Below are positions 8,835 to 16,762 of a stretch of 64,000 nt of DNA, piece after piece. The DNA lies in contig JAOUJW010000004.1 in the NCBI GenBank assembly GCA_029882975.1, positions 62,001 to 126,000 of the forward strand, read 5' to 3'. A program made the translations under genes and the position numbers. Each line of letters opens with the position of its first letter. Within the stretch, counting starts at the first letter, position 1. Below the pieces are notes generated by a model. The model was not told the DNA's origin. It did not search any database and was given only the letters and a program-made list of their open reading frames with translations. The DNA comes from Gammaproteobacteria bacterium (lineage in GTDB: Bacteria > Pseudomonadota > Gammaproteobacteria > SZUA-152).

Positions 8835-9174
8835 GGCACAACCTCCATGGAACTGCATGTGCCGATATCACTTCTGTTATTGGAGAGTGAAACAAGTTTC
8901 CTGCCGCACTCCATGTGTTATTACCAATATCGTGCAACGTTTCTATAAACTTACTCTTAGTATGAGTATAGCAAAGGGCTTCTGTGACATTGGGTACGGG
9001 CAACTGGGTACAGTGACTATCTTATTGATTAGAAACAAATTAGAGCCTAGTGTATACAGGCTTGACGTAAATCAATTGGGCGCCGAAAAATCAACTCCTC
9101 GTGTAATTCTATGGTACATATTTTATCATGCGCTTCTACATCCGGTTTTGGATGCTGATTTGGGGGTCTATCTT
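8835..9174. other. 340-nt divergent promoter region
   Basis: Lies between the Calx-beta gene and the CoA-binding protein gene. No short gene is convincing. It holds an FNR/ANR-like site at 9062-9075, with AT-rich DNA suitable for a promoter after it. Confidence 0.45.
9062..9075 (+). promoter_or_regulatory. Candidate FNR/ANR box
   Basis: TTGAC GTAA ATCAA matches the FNR consensus TTGAT-N4-ATCAA at 9 of 10 defined positions. It sits about 35 nt before a possible -10 (TAATTC, 9104-9109), close to the -41.5 position of a class II activator site, and 100 nt before the CoA-binding protein start. No fnr gene is in the window. Confidence 0.35.
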
Positions 9175-9603
9175 ATGAGTTTCACCAATCCGACGACCGA
9201 AGACATTAAAACACTGCTGCGACAGGCCCAGCGTATCGCTATAGTGGGTTTGTCTCCCAAGACTTCCCGCCCCAGTCATACGGTCGCAAAAGCACTGCAG
9301 CAATTCGGCTATGAAATCGTTCCCGTGAGACCGGCTGTGGATCATGTGTTGGGCGAAAAAGCCTATGCCGATTTGATGCAGGTACCGGGCGAAATTCATA
9401 TCGTGGATGTTTTTCGTCATCCGGACTCCATTGCACCCATTGTCGATGCCTGTATCAAGCGCGGGGTTCCGGTCCTGTGGTTGCAGGATGGGGTGGTTAA
9501 CGAGATCGAGGCGCAACGGGCTCAAGCCGCAGGCATTACGGTGGTGATGGATCGCTGCATCTACAGGGATAGTGTCAATCTGTTGGGATTGACCACCCGG
9601 TAG
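9175..9603 (+). CDS. CoA-binding domain protein (YccU type)
   Basis: 142-aa single-domain Rossmann-like protein of the CoA_binding_2 family: IAIVGLSPKTSRPSHTVAKALQ (nucleotide-binding loop), YEIVPVRP, HIVDVFRH, PVLWLQDGV and the C-terminal MDRCIYRD. These stand-alone proteins bind CoA or acyl-CoA; the physiological role is unknown. The ATG at 9175 starts directly before the conserved domain. A weak G-run lies upstream. A possible FNR box lies in its promoter. Confidence 0.88.
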   Translation: MSFTNPTTEDIKTLLRQAQRIAIVGLSPKTSRPSHTVAKALQQFGYEIVPVRPAVDHVLGEKAYADLMQVPGEIHIVDVFRHPDSIAPIVDACIKRGVPVLWLQDGVVNEIEAQRAQAAGITVVMDRCIYRDSVNLLGLTTR

Positions 9604-9714
9604 GCGGTTGGTTTTGTTGAAGAAAGTATTTCGATGGAATAAAAACGGTTGGCAGCCGTTTATTGGACATGGACGCGGCCTGATGTGGCACAGTTTAACC
9701 GGAAGGGGGCGTTT

Positions 9715-10251
9715 TTGTTCAGGACATCGTTAACATCGGAGCAACAGCTACTGCTGGTGGAGTGTATCCCCCATTTGCGGGCCTATGCTCGTTCTTTAAA
9801 CCGCCATCCGGAATCGGCTGACGATCTGGTACAAGACTGCCTGTCGCGTGCTGTGGAAAAAATGCATCAATGGCAACCGGGTTCCAATATGCGAGCCTGG
9901 TTGTTTTCCATTATGCACAATATGCATGTGGATCGCATAAAACGTGATGTTAACGGCCCGACCTTTGTTTCCAGTGATGAATATAGTGCAGTCCTGAGCG
10001 CGGTCAGCAGCGGTGCTAATCCTGAGATCGCGCCTATGATGGACGATTTGGAACGGGCCTTGGACGGTTTGGCTCCCGAGCAGCGGGAGGTGATTCACCT
10101 GGTGTGTATGGAGGAGTTGAAATACGTGGATGTGGCACATATTCTTCAAGTTCCCGTAGGTACGGTGATGTCACGATTAAGTCGTGCCCGGGAACAGCTG
10201 CGGGCTATGATGTTTGATAACAAGCCAAACAATCTGAGGAGGGTCAAATGA
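9715..10251 (+). CDS. ECF-type RNA polymerase sigma factor
   Basis: 178 aa with sigma region 2 (LLVECIPHLRAYARSL, ADDLVQDCLSRAVEKMHQW, NMRAWLFSIMHNMHVDRIKR) and region 4 (LAPEQREVIHLVCMEELKYVDVAHILQVPVGTVMSRLSRAREQL). I place the start at TTG 9715, preceded by AAGGGGG at good spacing; an upstream in-frame GTG at 9685 is the alternative. It overlaps the anti-sigma gene by 4 nt (ATGA), the usual arrangement for a sigma factor held by its membrane anti-sigma. Confidence 0.93.
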   Translation: MFRTSLTSEQQLLLVECIPHLRAYARSLNRHPESADDLVQDCLSRAVEKMHQWQPGSNMRAWLFSIMHNMHVDRIKRDVNGPTFVSSDEYSAVLSAVSSGANPEIAPMMDDLERALDGLAPEQREVIHLVCMEELKYVDVAHILQVPVGTVMSRLSRAREQLRAMMFDNKPNNLRRVK

Positions 10252-11012
10252 GTGAGCAATTAAGACCCGTTTCCGAGGAGGATCTGCATGCGTTTCTGGA
10301 TGGGCAACTGGATTCAGAGCGGCAAGCACAAGTGGTGCGTTGGCTGGAGGATAACCCGCAAGAGAAAATTCGTTTGCAGCAATTGCGGCAGTTAAACCAA
10401 CTACTGCAGTTGCGCCACCGCGAACAGCTGGTGCAGCCCATTCCCAGCAGTATGGAACTGGATTTCAATCCCGGTGTAGGCCAAAAACCCTTACTTATTG
10501 CTGCGTCCGTTACTTGGTTGCTTATTGGTTTGGTCGTGGGGTGGTTATGGCATGGGGATTTGTTGTCAGAGGAAGGTTTGCAAGTCAATTTGGTCCGTCC
10601 TGCTATGGTAGCCCACGCTACATATATACCGGAAGTAGTACATCCGGTGGAGGTGGCAGCGGAACAGGAAGCCCATTTGATTAAATGGCTGTCCAAGCGC
10701 CTGGGCGTAACGGTGCATGCCGCTGACCTTACATCATTGGGCTTTAATTTGGTTGGGGGACGCTTGTTGCCCGCAGGTACTGACCCGGCAGCTCAGTTTA
10801 TGTACGAAAATAATCTGGGCAGACGTTTAACCCTGTACGTGCGCGTCAAAACTGAAGCCGTAGTGGATACTTCGTTTCGGTTTGCGCAAGATCAGGGTAT
10901 CAGTACATTTTACTGGATCGACGGAAACCTGGGGTATGCTTTGTCCGGTGAGCTGACACGGGAGCATCTATTGCAAGTGGCTAATCTCATTTACCGTCAA
11001 TGGGAACCATGA
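10248..11012 (+). CDS. Transmembrane anti-sigma factor
   Basis: 254 aa. The N-terminal cytoplasmic part (EEDLHAFLDGQLDSERQ) is the helical sigma-binding domain common to anti-sigma factors, without the Cys/His zinc site. One transmembrane helix follows (~81-103, ASVTWLLIGLVVGWLWHG), then a periplasmic domain of about 150 residues with no Cys. Coupled to the sigma gene by an ATGA overlap and preceded by GAGGAGGG. It should release the sigma factor on an envelope signal not identifiable here. A hairpin follows the stop. Confidence 0.9.
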   Translation: MSEQLRPVSEEDLHAFLDGQLDSERQAQVVRWLEDNPQEKIRLQQLRQLNQLLQLRHREQLVQPIPSSMELDFNPGVGQKPLLIAASVTWLLIGLVVGWLWHGDLLSEEGLQVNLVRPAMVAHATYIPEVVHPVEVAAEQEAHLIKWLSKRLGVTVHAADLTSLGFNLVGGRLLPAGTDPAAQFMYENNLGRRLTLYVRVKTEAVVDTSFRFAQDQGISTFYWIDGNLGYALSGELTREHLLQVANLIYRQWEP

Positions 11013-11065
11013 ACCCGGTTAATGTAAATACCATCCTGCTCACCATCGTAATCCGCCAAGCCAAT

Positions 11066-11092
11066 CGGGGCAGCACCCACAGAGCTGCCCCG
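11066..11092. terminator. Hairpin between convergent transcription units
   Basis: Perfect 9-bp stem CGGGGCAGC / GCTGCCCCG with a 9-nt loop, in the gap between the anti-sigma gene and the His-rich protein gene. No T-tract, but the position and strength fit a shared 3' end. Confidence 0.6.
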
Positions 11093-11105
11093 AAATGCTC
11101 AAAAC

Positions 11106-11573
11106 TTACTTGCCGCTATAGTTCGCAGCCACATATTCCCCGCTCAGGCTCAGAAAAACATATAGGGTTTTTTTACCGGAGTCTTTGATTTTATCGTTGT
11201 TAAAACTGATTACCCACTCCAGTTTTTTACCGAACTTTCTTTTCTCCGCCTTAGCGAGTTTAGCCTGGTTCCAACTGGCGTCTATTTTTCCTTTCTTTAC
11301 CAGCCGCTTGATTTGGGAAAAAGCGGCTTTTTCCGCTTGATCTTGACTCACAGGGCCATGGGCATGCCCGTGGCCGTCATCGTGACCGCTGTCGCCGTGG
11401 CTGTGGCCGCCCTTATCGTTATCATGGCCGTGTCCACTGCCATTGTGTCCTTGGCTTTTATCATCATGGCCGTGTCCATCATTGTCGTGACTGTGGCTAT
11501 GGTTGCCACCGGCCATGACCGGCATGGACACTAGGCCGATTAAAAATAAGCTGATGGTAATTAGCTTTTTCAT
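11106..11573 (-). CDS. His-rich periplasmic DUF6488-like protein
   Basis: 155 aa: signal peptide (cleavage near VMAGG), then a stretch of about 50 residues dominated by His, Asp and Gly (HSHSHDNDGHGHDD and similar), then a conserved domain beginning GPVSQDQAEKAAFSQIKRLVKKGKID and ending TLYVFLSLSGEYVAANYSG, which matches my memory of DUF6488. The His/Asp tract should bind Ni, Co, Zn or Cu in the periplasm. Last gene of the HupE locus, 31 nt after hupE. A GGAGAC-type ribosome site lies upstream. Confidence 0.85.
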   Translation of the reverse strand: MKKLITISLFLIGLVSMPVMAGGNHSHSHDNDGHGHDDKSQGHNGSGHGHDNDKGGHSHGDSGHDDGHGHAHGPVSQDQAEKAAFSQIKRLVKKGKIDASWNQAKLAKAEKRKFGKKLEWVISFNNDKIKDSGKKTLYVFLSLSGEYVAANYSGK

Positions 11574-11604
11574 TTTATGTCTCCTATTTAAAACTTAAAA
11601 AAAA

Positions 11605-12750
11605 TTAAAGACTGTCGTGTACATAAGTTTCAGCATCCGCTCCAGCTTTATCCGCGTCCAAGCGGGCGTAATCGCCACTGACCTTTAAAGTCACGGTGAC
11701 GGCTTTGTTGCTGTTATTTTTCCAATACCATCCATGGGTGCCTTCGAAACTCGCAGTGAGTGTTCCTGTGGATTTGTTTAAAGTATTTTTCTGGAAACTC
11801 TGGAATGAACCCGTACTATCCGCAGCCGGTTCCCCGTGAAAATCAAAAAACAAATCTTTACCGTCGGTTTGCCAGGCATAGCTAAATGTGGCTCCTTGGG
11901 TTAGGTACAGCTTGTACTCCTTGTCGCCTCGCGCCGGTATCAGCACTTCGATAGTGTCGCTCCATGTAAGCTGGTTTTGATCTACCGGTTCCACTGTCGC
12001 TGCAACGGCTGCACCTCCACGCAGTTCTTCATTAGTAGCGTGTTCATAGCCGTGCATTTGCATCAAAAACAAATAGGCTCCTACCACAACCAAACTTGTA
12101 TTCGTTATGCTGCTGAAAGTCTGGAAAAAGTGGCTTTTGCGCCAGGCGGCGATCAATAATAGCATTATTGCCAGGGCACTGATCTGTCCCAATTCTATGC
12201 CCACATTAAAGGAAATAATATTTAGCAAGAGCTGGTCTTCACTCAAGGGCAGTTCCTGCAAACGGGTGGACAGGCCAAAGCCGTGAATGAGCCCCAGGGT
12301 GACGATCATAAACATCATATTGGGCGGATTGACGTTAAAATATTTACGAAAGCCGTCCAGGTTGGCAAAAGCAATATAGCTGACACTCAAGCCGATGATG
12401 GCGTCAATCAGAAAATAATTGAGCTGGATGGCGTTAAAGGTAGCAAAGATCAGGGTGATGCTGTGGCCAACCGTAAAGGCAGTGACATACTTGGCGATGT
12501 CACGAAATGTGGTTAGAAAAAAGATAATCCCAAACACAAAAGCCAGATGGTCATAGCCGGAGAGCATATGCGTGGCACCCAGCCACATATAGCGCAAATT
12601 ACCGCCGGCGATAACGGCCTGTTTTTCTTCTTCAGACATACCGTGCGCAAAAGCCGCACTGCTGAACAAGAGTAAAATGGCGGCGACAAACCAGAAAAAC
12701 ATAAGCGTATTGTCGCGTTTGGGAAACTGGTGGATTTGAAAATACTTCAT
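11605..12750 (-). CDS. HupE/UreJ-family metal permease fused to a periplasmic beta domain
   Basis: 381 aa. After an N-terminal signal-like helix (FFWFVAAILLLFSSAAFAHG) the first ~235 residues form the HupE/UreJ permease: GATHMLSGYDHLAFVFGIIFF, FTVGHSITLIFA, GLIHGFGLS and FNVGIELGQ, with conserved His, Asp and Glu in the membrane. The last ~130 residues are soluble and beta-rich (TWSDTIEVLIPARGDKEYK, GATFSYAWQTDGKDLFFDFHG, HGWYWKNNSNKAVTVTLKV). They resemble the separately encoded 'transmembrane anchor' proteins of metal loci. HupE proteins import nickel or cobalt. Its ATG at 12750 overlaps the stop of the DUF3240 gene by one base (TGATG). Confidence 0.87.
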   Translation of the reverse strand: MKYFQIHQFPKRDNTLMFFWFVAAILLLFSSAAFAHGMSEEEKQAVIAGGNLRYMWLGATHMLSGYDHLAFVFGIIFFLTTFRDIAKYVTAFTVGHSITLIFATFNAIQLNYFLIDAIIGLSVSYIAFANLDGFRKYFNVNPPNMMFMIVTLGLIHGFGLSTRLQELPLSEDQLLLNIISFNVGIELGQISALAIMLLLIAAWRKSHFFQTFSSITNTSLVVVGAYLFLMQMHGYEHATNEELRGGAAVAATVEPVDQNQLTWSDTIEVLIPARGDKEYKLYLTQGATFSYAWQTDGKDLFFDFHGEPAADSTGSFQSFQKNTLNKSTGTLTASFEGTHGWYWKNNSNKAVTVTLKVSGDYARLDADKAGADAETYVHDSL

Positions 12751-13058
12751 CACAGCAAATGCCCTCCCTGTTCCACAGGAGTCACCCAAAAAACGCCTTG
12801 CCCCACACCGGCATCCTGGTCGCGTATGTGTGATAAAACCGAATCCACATGCTCATCCTGCAATAAAATATCAACCCGTACTCTGGGTACATGGCCCACC
12901 GCATCGTCCTTGGCGGCCAAATAGGATTCTTTTTCAATTTCCATACCATGCCCTTCCACCGCGCTGAAACTAAAGCCCGATACCATTTCCATAGACCGCA
13001 ACAATGCAGTCAAATCTTGCTGCACTTGAGTGTGCACAATAATTGTGAGTAATTTCAT
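12750..13058 (-). CDS. DUF3240-type PII-like protein
   Basis: 102-aa ferredoxin-fold protein resembling DUF3240/PII-like small proteins encoded beside heavy-metal transporters: MKLLTIIVHTQVQQDLTALL, GFSFSAVEGHGME, RVRVDILLQDEHVDSVLSHI and the terminal VFWVTPVEQGG. Such proteins are thought to form trimers and to modulate the adjacent transporter. Strong ribosome site AGGAGGAG 5 nt before ATG. Translationally coupled to the HupE fusion, which suggests it regulates that permease. Confidence 0.8.
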   Translation of the reverse strand: MKLLTIIVHTQVQQDLTALLRSMEMVSGFSFSAVEGHGMEIEKESYLAAKDDAVGHVPRVRVDILLQDEHVDSVLSHIRDQDAGVGQGVFWVTPVEQGGHLL

Positions 13059-13123
13059 ATACTCCTCCTGTATTGCAATAATCTAGAACGGCGCTGCTGC
13101 GCCCTAACTGTTTCAATTTCGAG

Positions 13124-13582
13124 TTACTGCAGGGTAACGGGGGGAGCTCTGGAGGGGGGGGTGAAATGGGGGCGCCAACAACGCCGCTGTTTTCCGGTAA
13201 CGAAGCGCGCTTGTCGGGACTTGCTGGGTATTTGTAACAGCAAGATCAACACAAGTATCAATGCCAGCAATGGTGCCTTGGGATTCTCCTTGGAAACCAC
13301 CCCATTCGGACTCACATCACTCTCGGACATCACTTGATCATGGTGTGAATCGTGGGAATCGTCCGAGGATAAATGCGCATTACTGACATGGGTATGGTTA
13401 ACGGAATCATCACTAAGGACTGGGTCAATATTGTCCTCATGAATATGAACTTGCGAATGCTCATGGGCATGACCCAATTGATGTAAATGCAAGGTGGTCT
13501 CCCGAGCACACACCAGGGCCAGGCATACATAGAACACCCAAAAATACAGGGAGAAAGAGGTGTTTTTACCAGACCATTGCAT
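13124..13582 (-). CDS. His-rich membrane protein of the metal locus
   Basis: 152 aa. N-terminal hydrophobic segment (FSLYFWVFYVCLALVCA), then a His/Asp/Ser-rich extracytoplasmic loop (HLHQLGHAHEHSQVHIHED, DDSHDSHHDQ), a second membrane helix (APLLALILVLILLLQI) and a short basic tail ending SRAPPVTLQ, reminiscent of the RAPP endings of small proteins near metal efflux genes. No clear Shine-Dalgarno, so the start is uncertain. Lies 65 nt upstream of the PII-like gene on the same strand. Probably a metal-binding accessory of the locus. Confidence 0.65.
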   Translation of the reverse strand: MQWSGKNTSFSLYFWVFYVCLALVCARETTLHLHQLGHAHEHSQVHIHEDNIDPVLSDDSVNHTHVSNAHLSSDDSHDSHHDQVMSESDVSPNGVVSKENPKAPLLALILVLILLLQIPSKSRQARFVTGKQRRCWRPHFTPPSRAPPVTLQ

Positions 13583-13717
13583 GGCGATAGTTTAGACACA
13601 TGCTTGGCTAAAGGCAATGAGTAGGGTGTTTTTATAAGTTATTGTTTTATGGAATTATAATTCGCTATTACAATACGGCGCTGCGAATATCTGCACAACT
13701 GCAAGGAGTGGTCTAAT

Positions 13718-13739
13718 GTGGGCACGTTTTTGTGCCCAC
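13718..13739. repeat. Perfect hairpin in an intergenic gap
   Basis: GTGGGCAC GTTTTT GTGCCCAC lies between the copper oxidase 3' end and the metal locus. A second inverted repeat GGACTAGTT (13760-13768) / AACTAGTCC (13797-13805) follows, ending 9 nt short of the copper oxidase stop. The second pair is probably the end of the copper oxidase transcript; the first could be a second stop or a regulator site for the metal operon. Confidence 0.5.
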
Positions 13740-13813
13740 GCAGAAGCAAGCAATGCGATGGACTAGTTCAGCAAATAAGAACTAAAGCTGGAAATTAACT
13801 AGTCCTACACGTT

Positions 13814-15523
13814 TCACCGTGTCACCTGAACGATTTTCGCTACCGATGGAATTCTATTTTCATCGAGTACAAACAGCATATACATACCCGGCGGTGTGGC
13901 GCGATTGTCGAAAAAATTGTAGCCCCAAACGACACCAGGCGTTGTATTGTAGGCGTAAACTTGGATACTGCGAGTATTTTGATCAAAGGAGTGTGTCATA
14001 GAACCCAGCCCGATTAATACGATTTCGCTTATATTGCTTGTGCCATGGTAAAGCAGTGGGAAAGCTTGTTGATTTTTAATGACATCGGGTGCGTAGTCGA
14101 TCACAGGGCGAGTGGGTGAGTCAAGGTAGGGCGGAGAATAGATTTCCATCGTGGGTTGTTCATCGTTGATGCCGGTCGCCCCTCCGCTTCGTCCTCCCGC
14201 CACCAGTACCCGACCATCCGGAAGCAGCAGGGAAACCGTATGGTAGCCTCGGGGCGTGGCCATTTGTCCTGAGGACACCACTGAAAAGTTCTGTTGCGGA
14301 TCGATAAGCAAGGCGTTTTGAGGTTTTTGAGTGTTGGCTTTTGGATGTCCGCCCACAACAAAGATTTTTCCATCCGGCAAAATGGTGGTGGAGGGGTGGT
14401 GGCGTTCGCTATCCAGCGCGACGCGGTGCGTCCAACCGCCGCCGCCAAAGTCAAAGACATCGGCAGATGCCAACTGGCTATCCCTGCCACCTCCGACCAT
14501 CATGATGGCACCTGTTTGATAGCCCGATGCGGTTGGATCGAGCCGTAAAGGCAGCATGAGTGTCGAAGCACCATTGCCTCCGTTTGCCGGGCCGGGACGA
14601 GGTAAGTTAAATTCGGCAAAGTTTCCCCCCAGTGCAGTATTGGCCTGCATCAAAACCGGAGTGGCCGCTTCGCCAAAAATCACAATGTCTTGACCGGTTT
14701 CAGCGCTCCATGGCAATTGGAACACATGTGCGTAATCGGGGTTAAATATGGCTTGTGGCGTTGCGCCCACCGCGGAGATGAGTTCGCGCTCCCCATTGGC
14801 GGGGTTGTAAATCTCTGTGCTGATATTCAACTCCACCGCCTCAGGGATGGGAACGGGCGTATTATTGTATTGTTTTTGGACGACGTCATATCCTCCGGTC
14901 AATAAAATGCGGCCGTCATGCAGCCGAGTGCTGGTTCCATACCACCTTCCACCGCCGAATTTTGGTCCCGACCCTTTAGATAACAAATAACCGGGAACTC
15001 GGTTCCAGCTGTTGGTTGCAGCAGTGAACGTCATATTGTAATTCAGTCCTGACATTTCGGTAGCTGTTTGACCGTCTGCGCCCAGGTAGGCGCTGAACCG
15101 AGTACCGGAAAGGGTGAAAAGCCTGCCATCATCCAGCAGGGTGTGTCCGGAACAAAATAGCATATCGAAGACAAAGGCACTGTTGCCCTGGTTGTCGCTG
15201 AATACACAAGCGCCGGGTTCGCTACATTCCAAGGGGGCGTTTTCCAAGTCTAGGTGGACTGTGTCGGGGAACGGGGCAAGATTGGGTGGAACAGATAATA
15301 CGGCCTCAAAAGGACCGTCGGTCGTTACCGTATTTCCATCACGTTGAGCACTGCCAAAAAACATGATACGCCCATCGGGCAACAGCGTGCCGTGCACGGG
15401 CGACAAGCCTAGGTCAGGTTGCTGACTGTGCTTCAACTGTATTAACGTTGAAAAGCCCTCGGCCGGCAGCGACGAAGACAGGAACAGAGAAGTTGTAAAG
15501 ACAAGACCGAGACCAGGCCGCAT
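13814..15523 (-). CDS. Secreted galactose/glyoxal-oxidase-like copper radical oxidase
   Basis: 569 aa with signal peptide. A seven-bladed kelch-type propeller is followed by the DUF1929 C-terminal domain. The copper radical site is complete: Cys124 (LFCSGHT) and Tyr195 (GGRWYGTS) would form the cross-linked Cys-Tyr cofactor, Tyr427 and His428 (RGYHTVS) and His511 (LGSMTHSFDQ) ligate copper. Spacing follows fungal glyoxal oxidase more than galactose oxidase. It would oxidise primary alcohols or aldehydes with O2 and release H2O2 outside the cell. AGGAGG lies before the ATG. Monocistronic. Confidence 0.88.
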   Translation of the reverse strand: MRPGLGLVFTTSLFLSSSLPAEGFSTLIQLKHSQQPDLGLSPVHGTLLPDGRIMFFGSAQRDGNTVTTDGPFEAVLSVPPNLAPFPDTVHLDLENAPLECSEPGACVFSDNQGNSAFVFDMLFCSGHTLLDDGRLFTLSGTRFSAYLGADGQTATEMSGLNYNMTFTAATNSWNRVPGYLLSKGSGPKFGGGRWYGTSTRLHDGRILLTGGYDVVQKQYNNTPVPIPEAVELNISTEIYNPANGERELISAVGATPQAIFNPDYAHVFQLPWSAETGQDIVIFGEAATPVLMQANTALGGNFAEFNLPRPGPANGGNGASTLMLPLRLDPTASGYQTGAIMMVGGGRDSQLASADVFDFGGGGWTHRVALDSERHHPSTTILPDGKIFVVGGHPKANTQKPQNALLIDPQQNFSVVSSGQMATPRGYHTVSLLLPDGRVLVAGGRSGGATGINDEQPTMEIYSPPYLDSPTRPVIDYAPDVIKNQQAFPLLYHGTSNISEIVLIGLGSMTHSFDQNTRSIQVYAYNTTPGVVWGYNFFDNRATPPGMYMLFVLDENRIPSVAKIVQVTR

Positions 15524-15687
15524 AATAAACCTCCTTGCTTAATATTTGTAATTGGAAGCGCTATTGATCGCTGTATACGCTTACAAAAGACACTAAATGG
15601 TGGCCATTTTGAAAAGGTTTATGAATTGTGGCGGTTAAAATACTATTATTCGGAAAATTATGAAGCAGTATTAAACAAAAACTTGTA

Positions 15688-16104
15688 TCAACGACCACTA
15701 CGCCGCTTGGTTTTGTATTGCATCACGGTTTCTTGAATAGTCTCAAAGGGCAGTTCATCCAATTGGGAGAACTTGCTAGCCAATTGATCCATCAGTGCTG
15801 CAATGTTTTCTATGGATGCGTGCTTTTCTTGTGAACTGTTAAGCAGATTGTGTATGGCCAACAGGCTGCCGTATTGAATCTTCACCCAGGTGTTGTGGGG
15901 CACGCTGAGTAAATCGTCTTCCAGGTTCATAGCGGATAAACAGGCTTGTTTGAGTTTTCCATACAGTTCCAGGCAACGAGTATGGGCTGCGGTATCCTGG
16001 CAGGCGTATTCGGAGCCGCCGCGGCGGACGATCTCCTCAGCATGGCAGCAGTCGTAATCCTTTTTGATCTGCGGCGCACTGAAAGGGCAAATAAGATCAG
16101 TCAT
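15688..16104 (-). CDS. Conserved Cys-rich cytoplasmic protein, unknown function
   Basis: 138 aa. The N-terminal half carries Cys in LICPFSAP, YDCCHAEEI, EYACQD and HTRCLELY, a spacing that could hold a metal ion or Fe-S cluster. The C-terminal half is helical. There is no signal peptide. I recall similar uncharacterised proteins in sulfur- and iron-oxidising gammaproteobacteria but cannot name a family. GGAG precedes the ATG by 9 nt. It lies 37 nt downstream of the methyltransferase-like gene and may be the last gene of that operon. Confidence 0.7.
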   Translation of the reverse strand: MTDLICPFSAPQIKKDYDCCHAEEIVRRGGSEYACQDTAAHTRCLELYGKLKQACLSAMNLEDDLLSVPHNTWVKIQYGSLLAIHNLLNSSQEKHASIENIAALMDQLASKFSQLDELPFETIQETVMQYKTKRRSGR

Positions 16105-16141
16105 AGTATTAGCTCCTTAGTATGATTTCCTTAATATCAAT

Positions 16142-16762
16142 TCAATAGCAATAGGGCAGCAATCGATCTGTGCGTTTTGCATAGTGTTCGTATTCCGGGA
16201 AATGCAGTTTTAAATACTGCTCTTCAATGGCAATAATTCGCAATACAAAAACCAAACCGGTCAGTGCGCACAGCAAAACCAATACCGAGCCGGACGCCAG
16301 AGCCAGGCCGAAACTGACAAACAGGTTAAACAAATAAACCGGGTGGCGAACGAGATGGTACATGCCTTGGGTCAGCAAAGTAGCGGGTATGTAAGCGTCA
16401 AAGGAGGGGGAGTAGTTTTGTCCCAGTTGGCGAAACGTTTTTTGTAAACCCAGAAAACCCATGAAGACCATCATGCTGCCCCACAATTGCATGAAGCTGC
16501 TATCGTGTAGTTTGAGCAGCCATGGTGCGTCCAGCCAGAGGCTCAGTAAAGTCAAAACCATGCTGCCGACGAACAGCGATTTACTAATGATTCCGAAACC
16601 CTTAAGTGACGGCGCGGCGAGGCGTGTTTGGGCATAGTGCCGCCGAGCTCTTTTACGAGTGTAAACCAGGCTCATGCCGGCAAAGACTGTGCTCACCAGC
16701 AGTGTTGCGGTGAGACGTGCCGCTTGGTCTAGCCCAGCACTAAATAGCTCAGCAGTGAACAT
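16142..16762 (-). CDS. Isoprenylcysteine carboxyl methyltransferase-like membrane protein
   Basis: 206 aa with about five membrane segments. The C-terminal signature GMYHLVRHPVYLFNLFV ... IEEQYLKLHFPEYEHYAKRTDRLLPY is that of the ICMT/phospholipid methyltransferase superfamily, in which RHP and the EE-x-Y segment form the SAM site. Substrate unknown; lipid head groups or thiols are typical. The ATG at 16762 lies inside the 3' end of the SnoaL-like gene (34-nt overlap), indicating tight coupling. The ribosome site is weak. Confidence 0.8.
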   Translation of the reverse strand: MFTAELFSAGLDQAARLTATLLVSTVFAGMSLVYTRKRARRHYAQTRLAAPSLKGFGIISKSLFVGSMVLTLLSLWLDAPWLLKLHDSSFMQLWGSMMVFMGFLGLQKTFRQLGQNYSPSFDAYIPATLLTQGMYHLVRHPVYLFNLFVSFGLALASGSVLVLLCALTGLVFVLRIIAIEEQYLKLHFPEYEHYAKRTDRLLPYCY

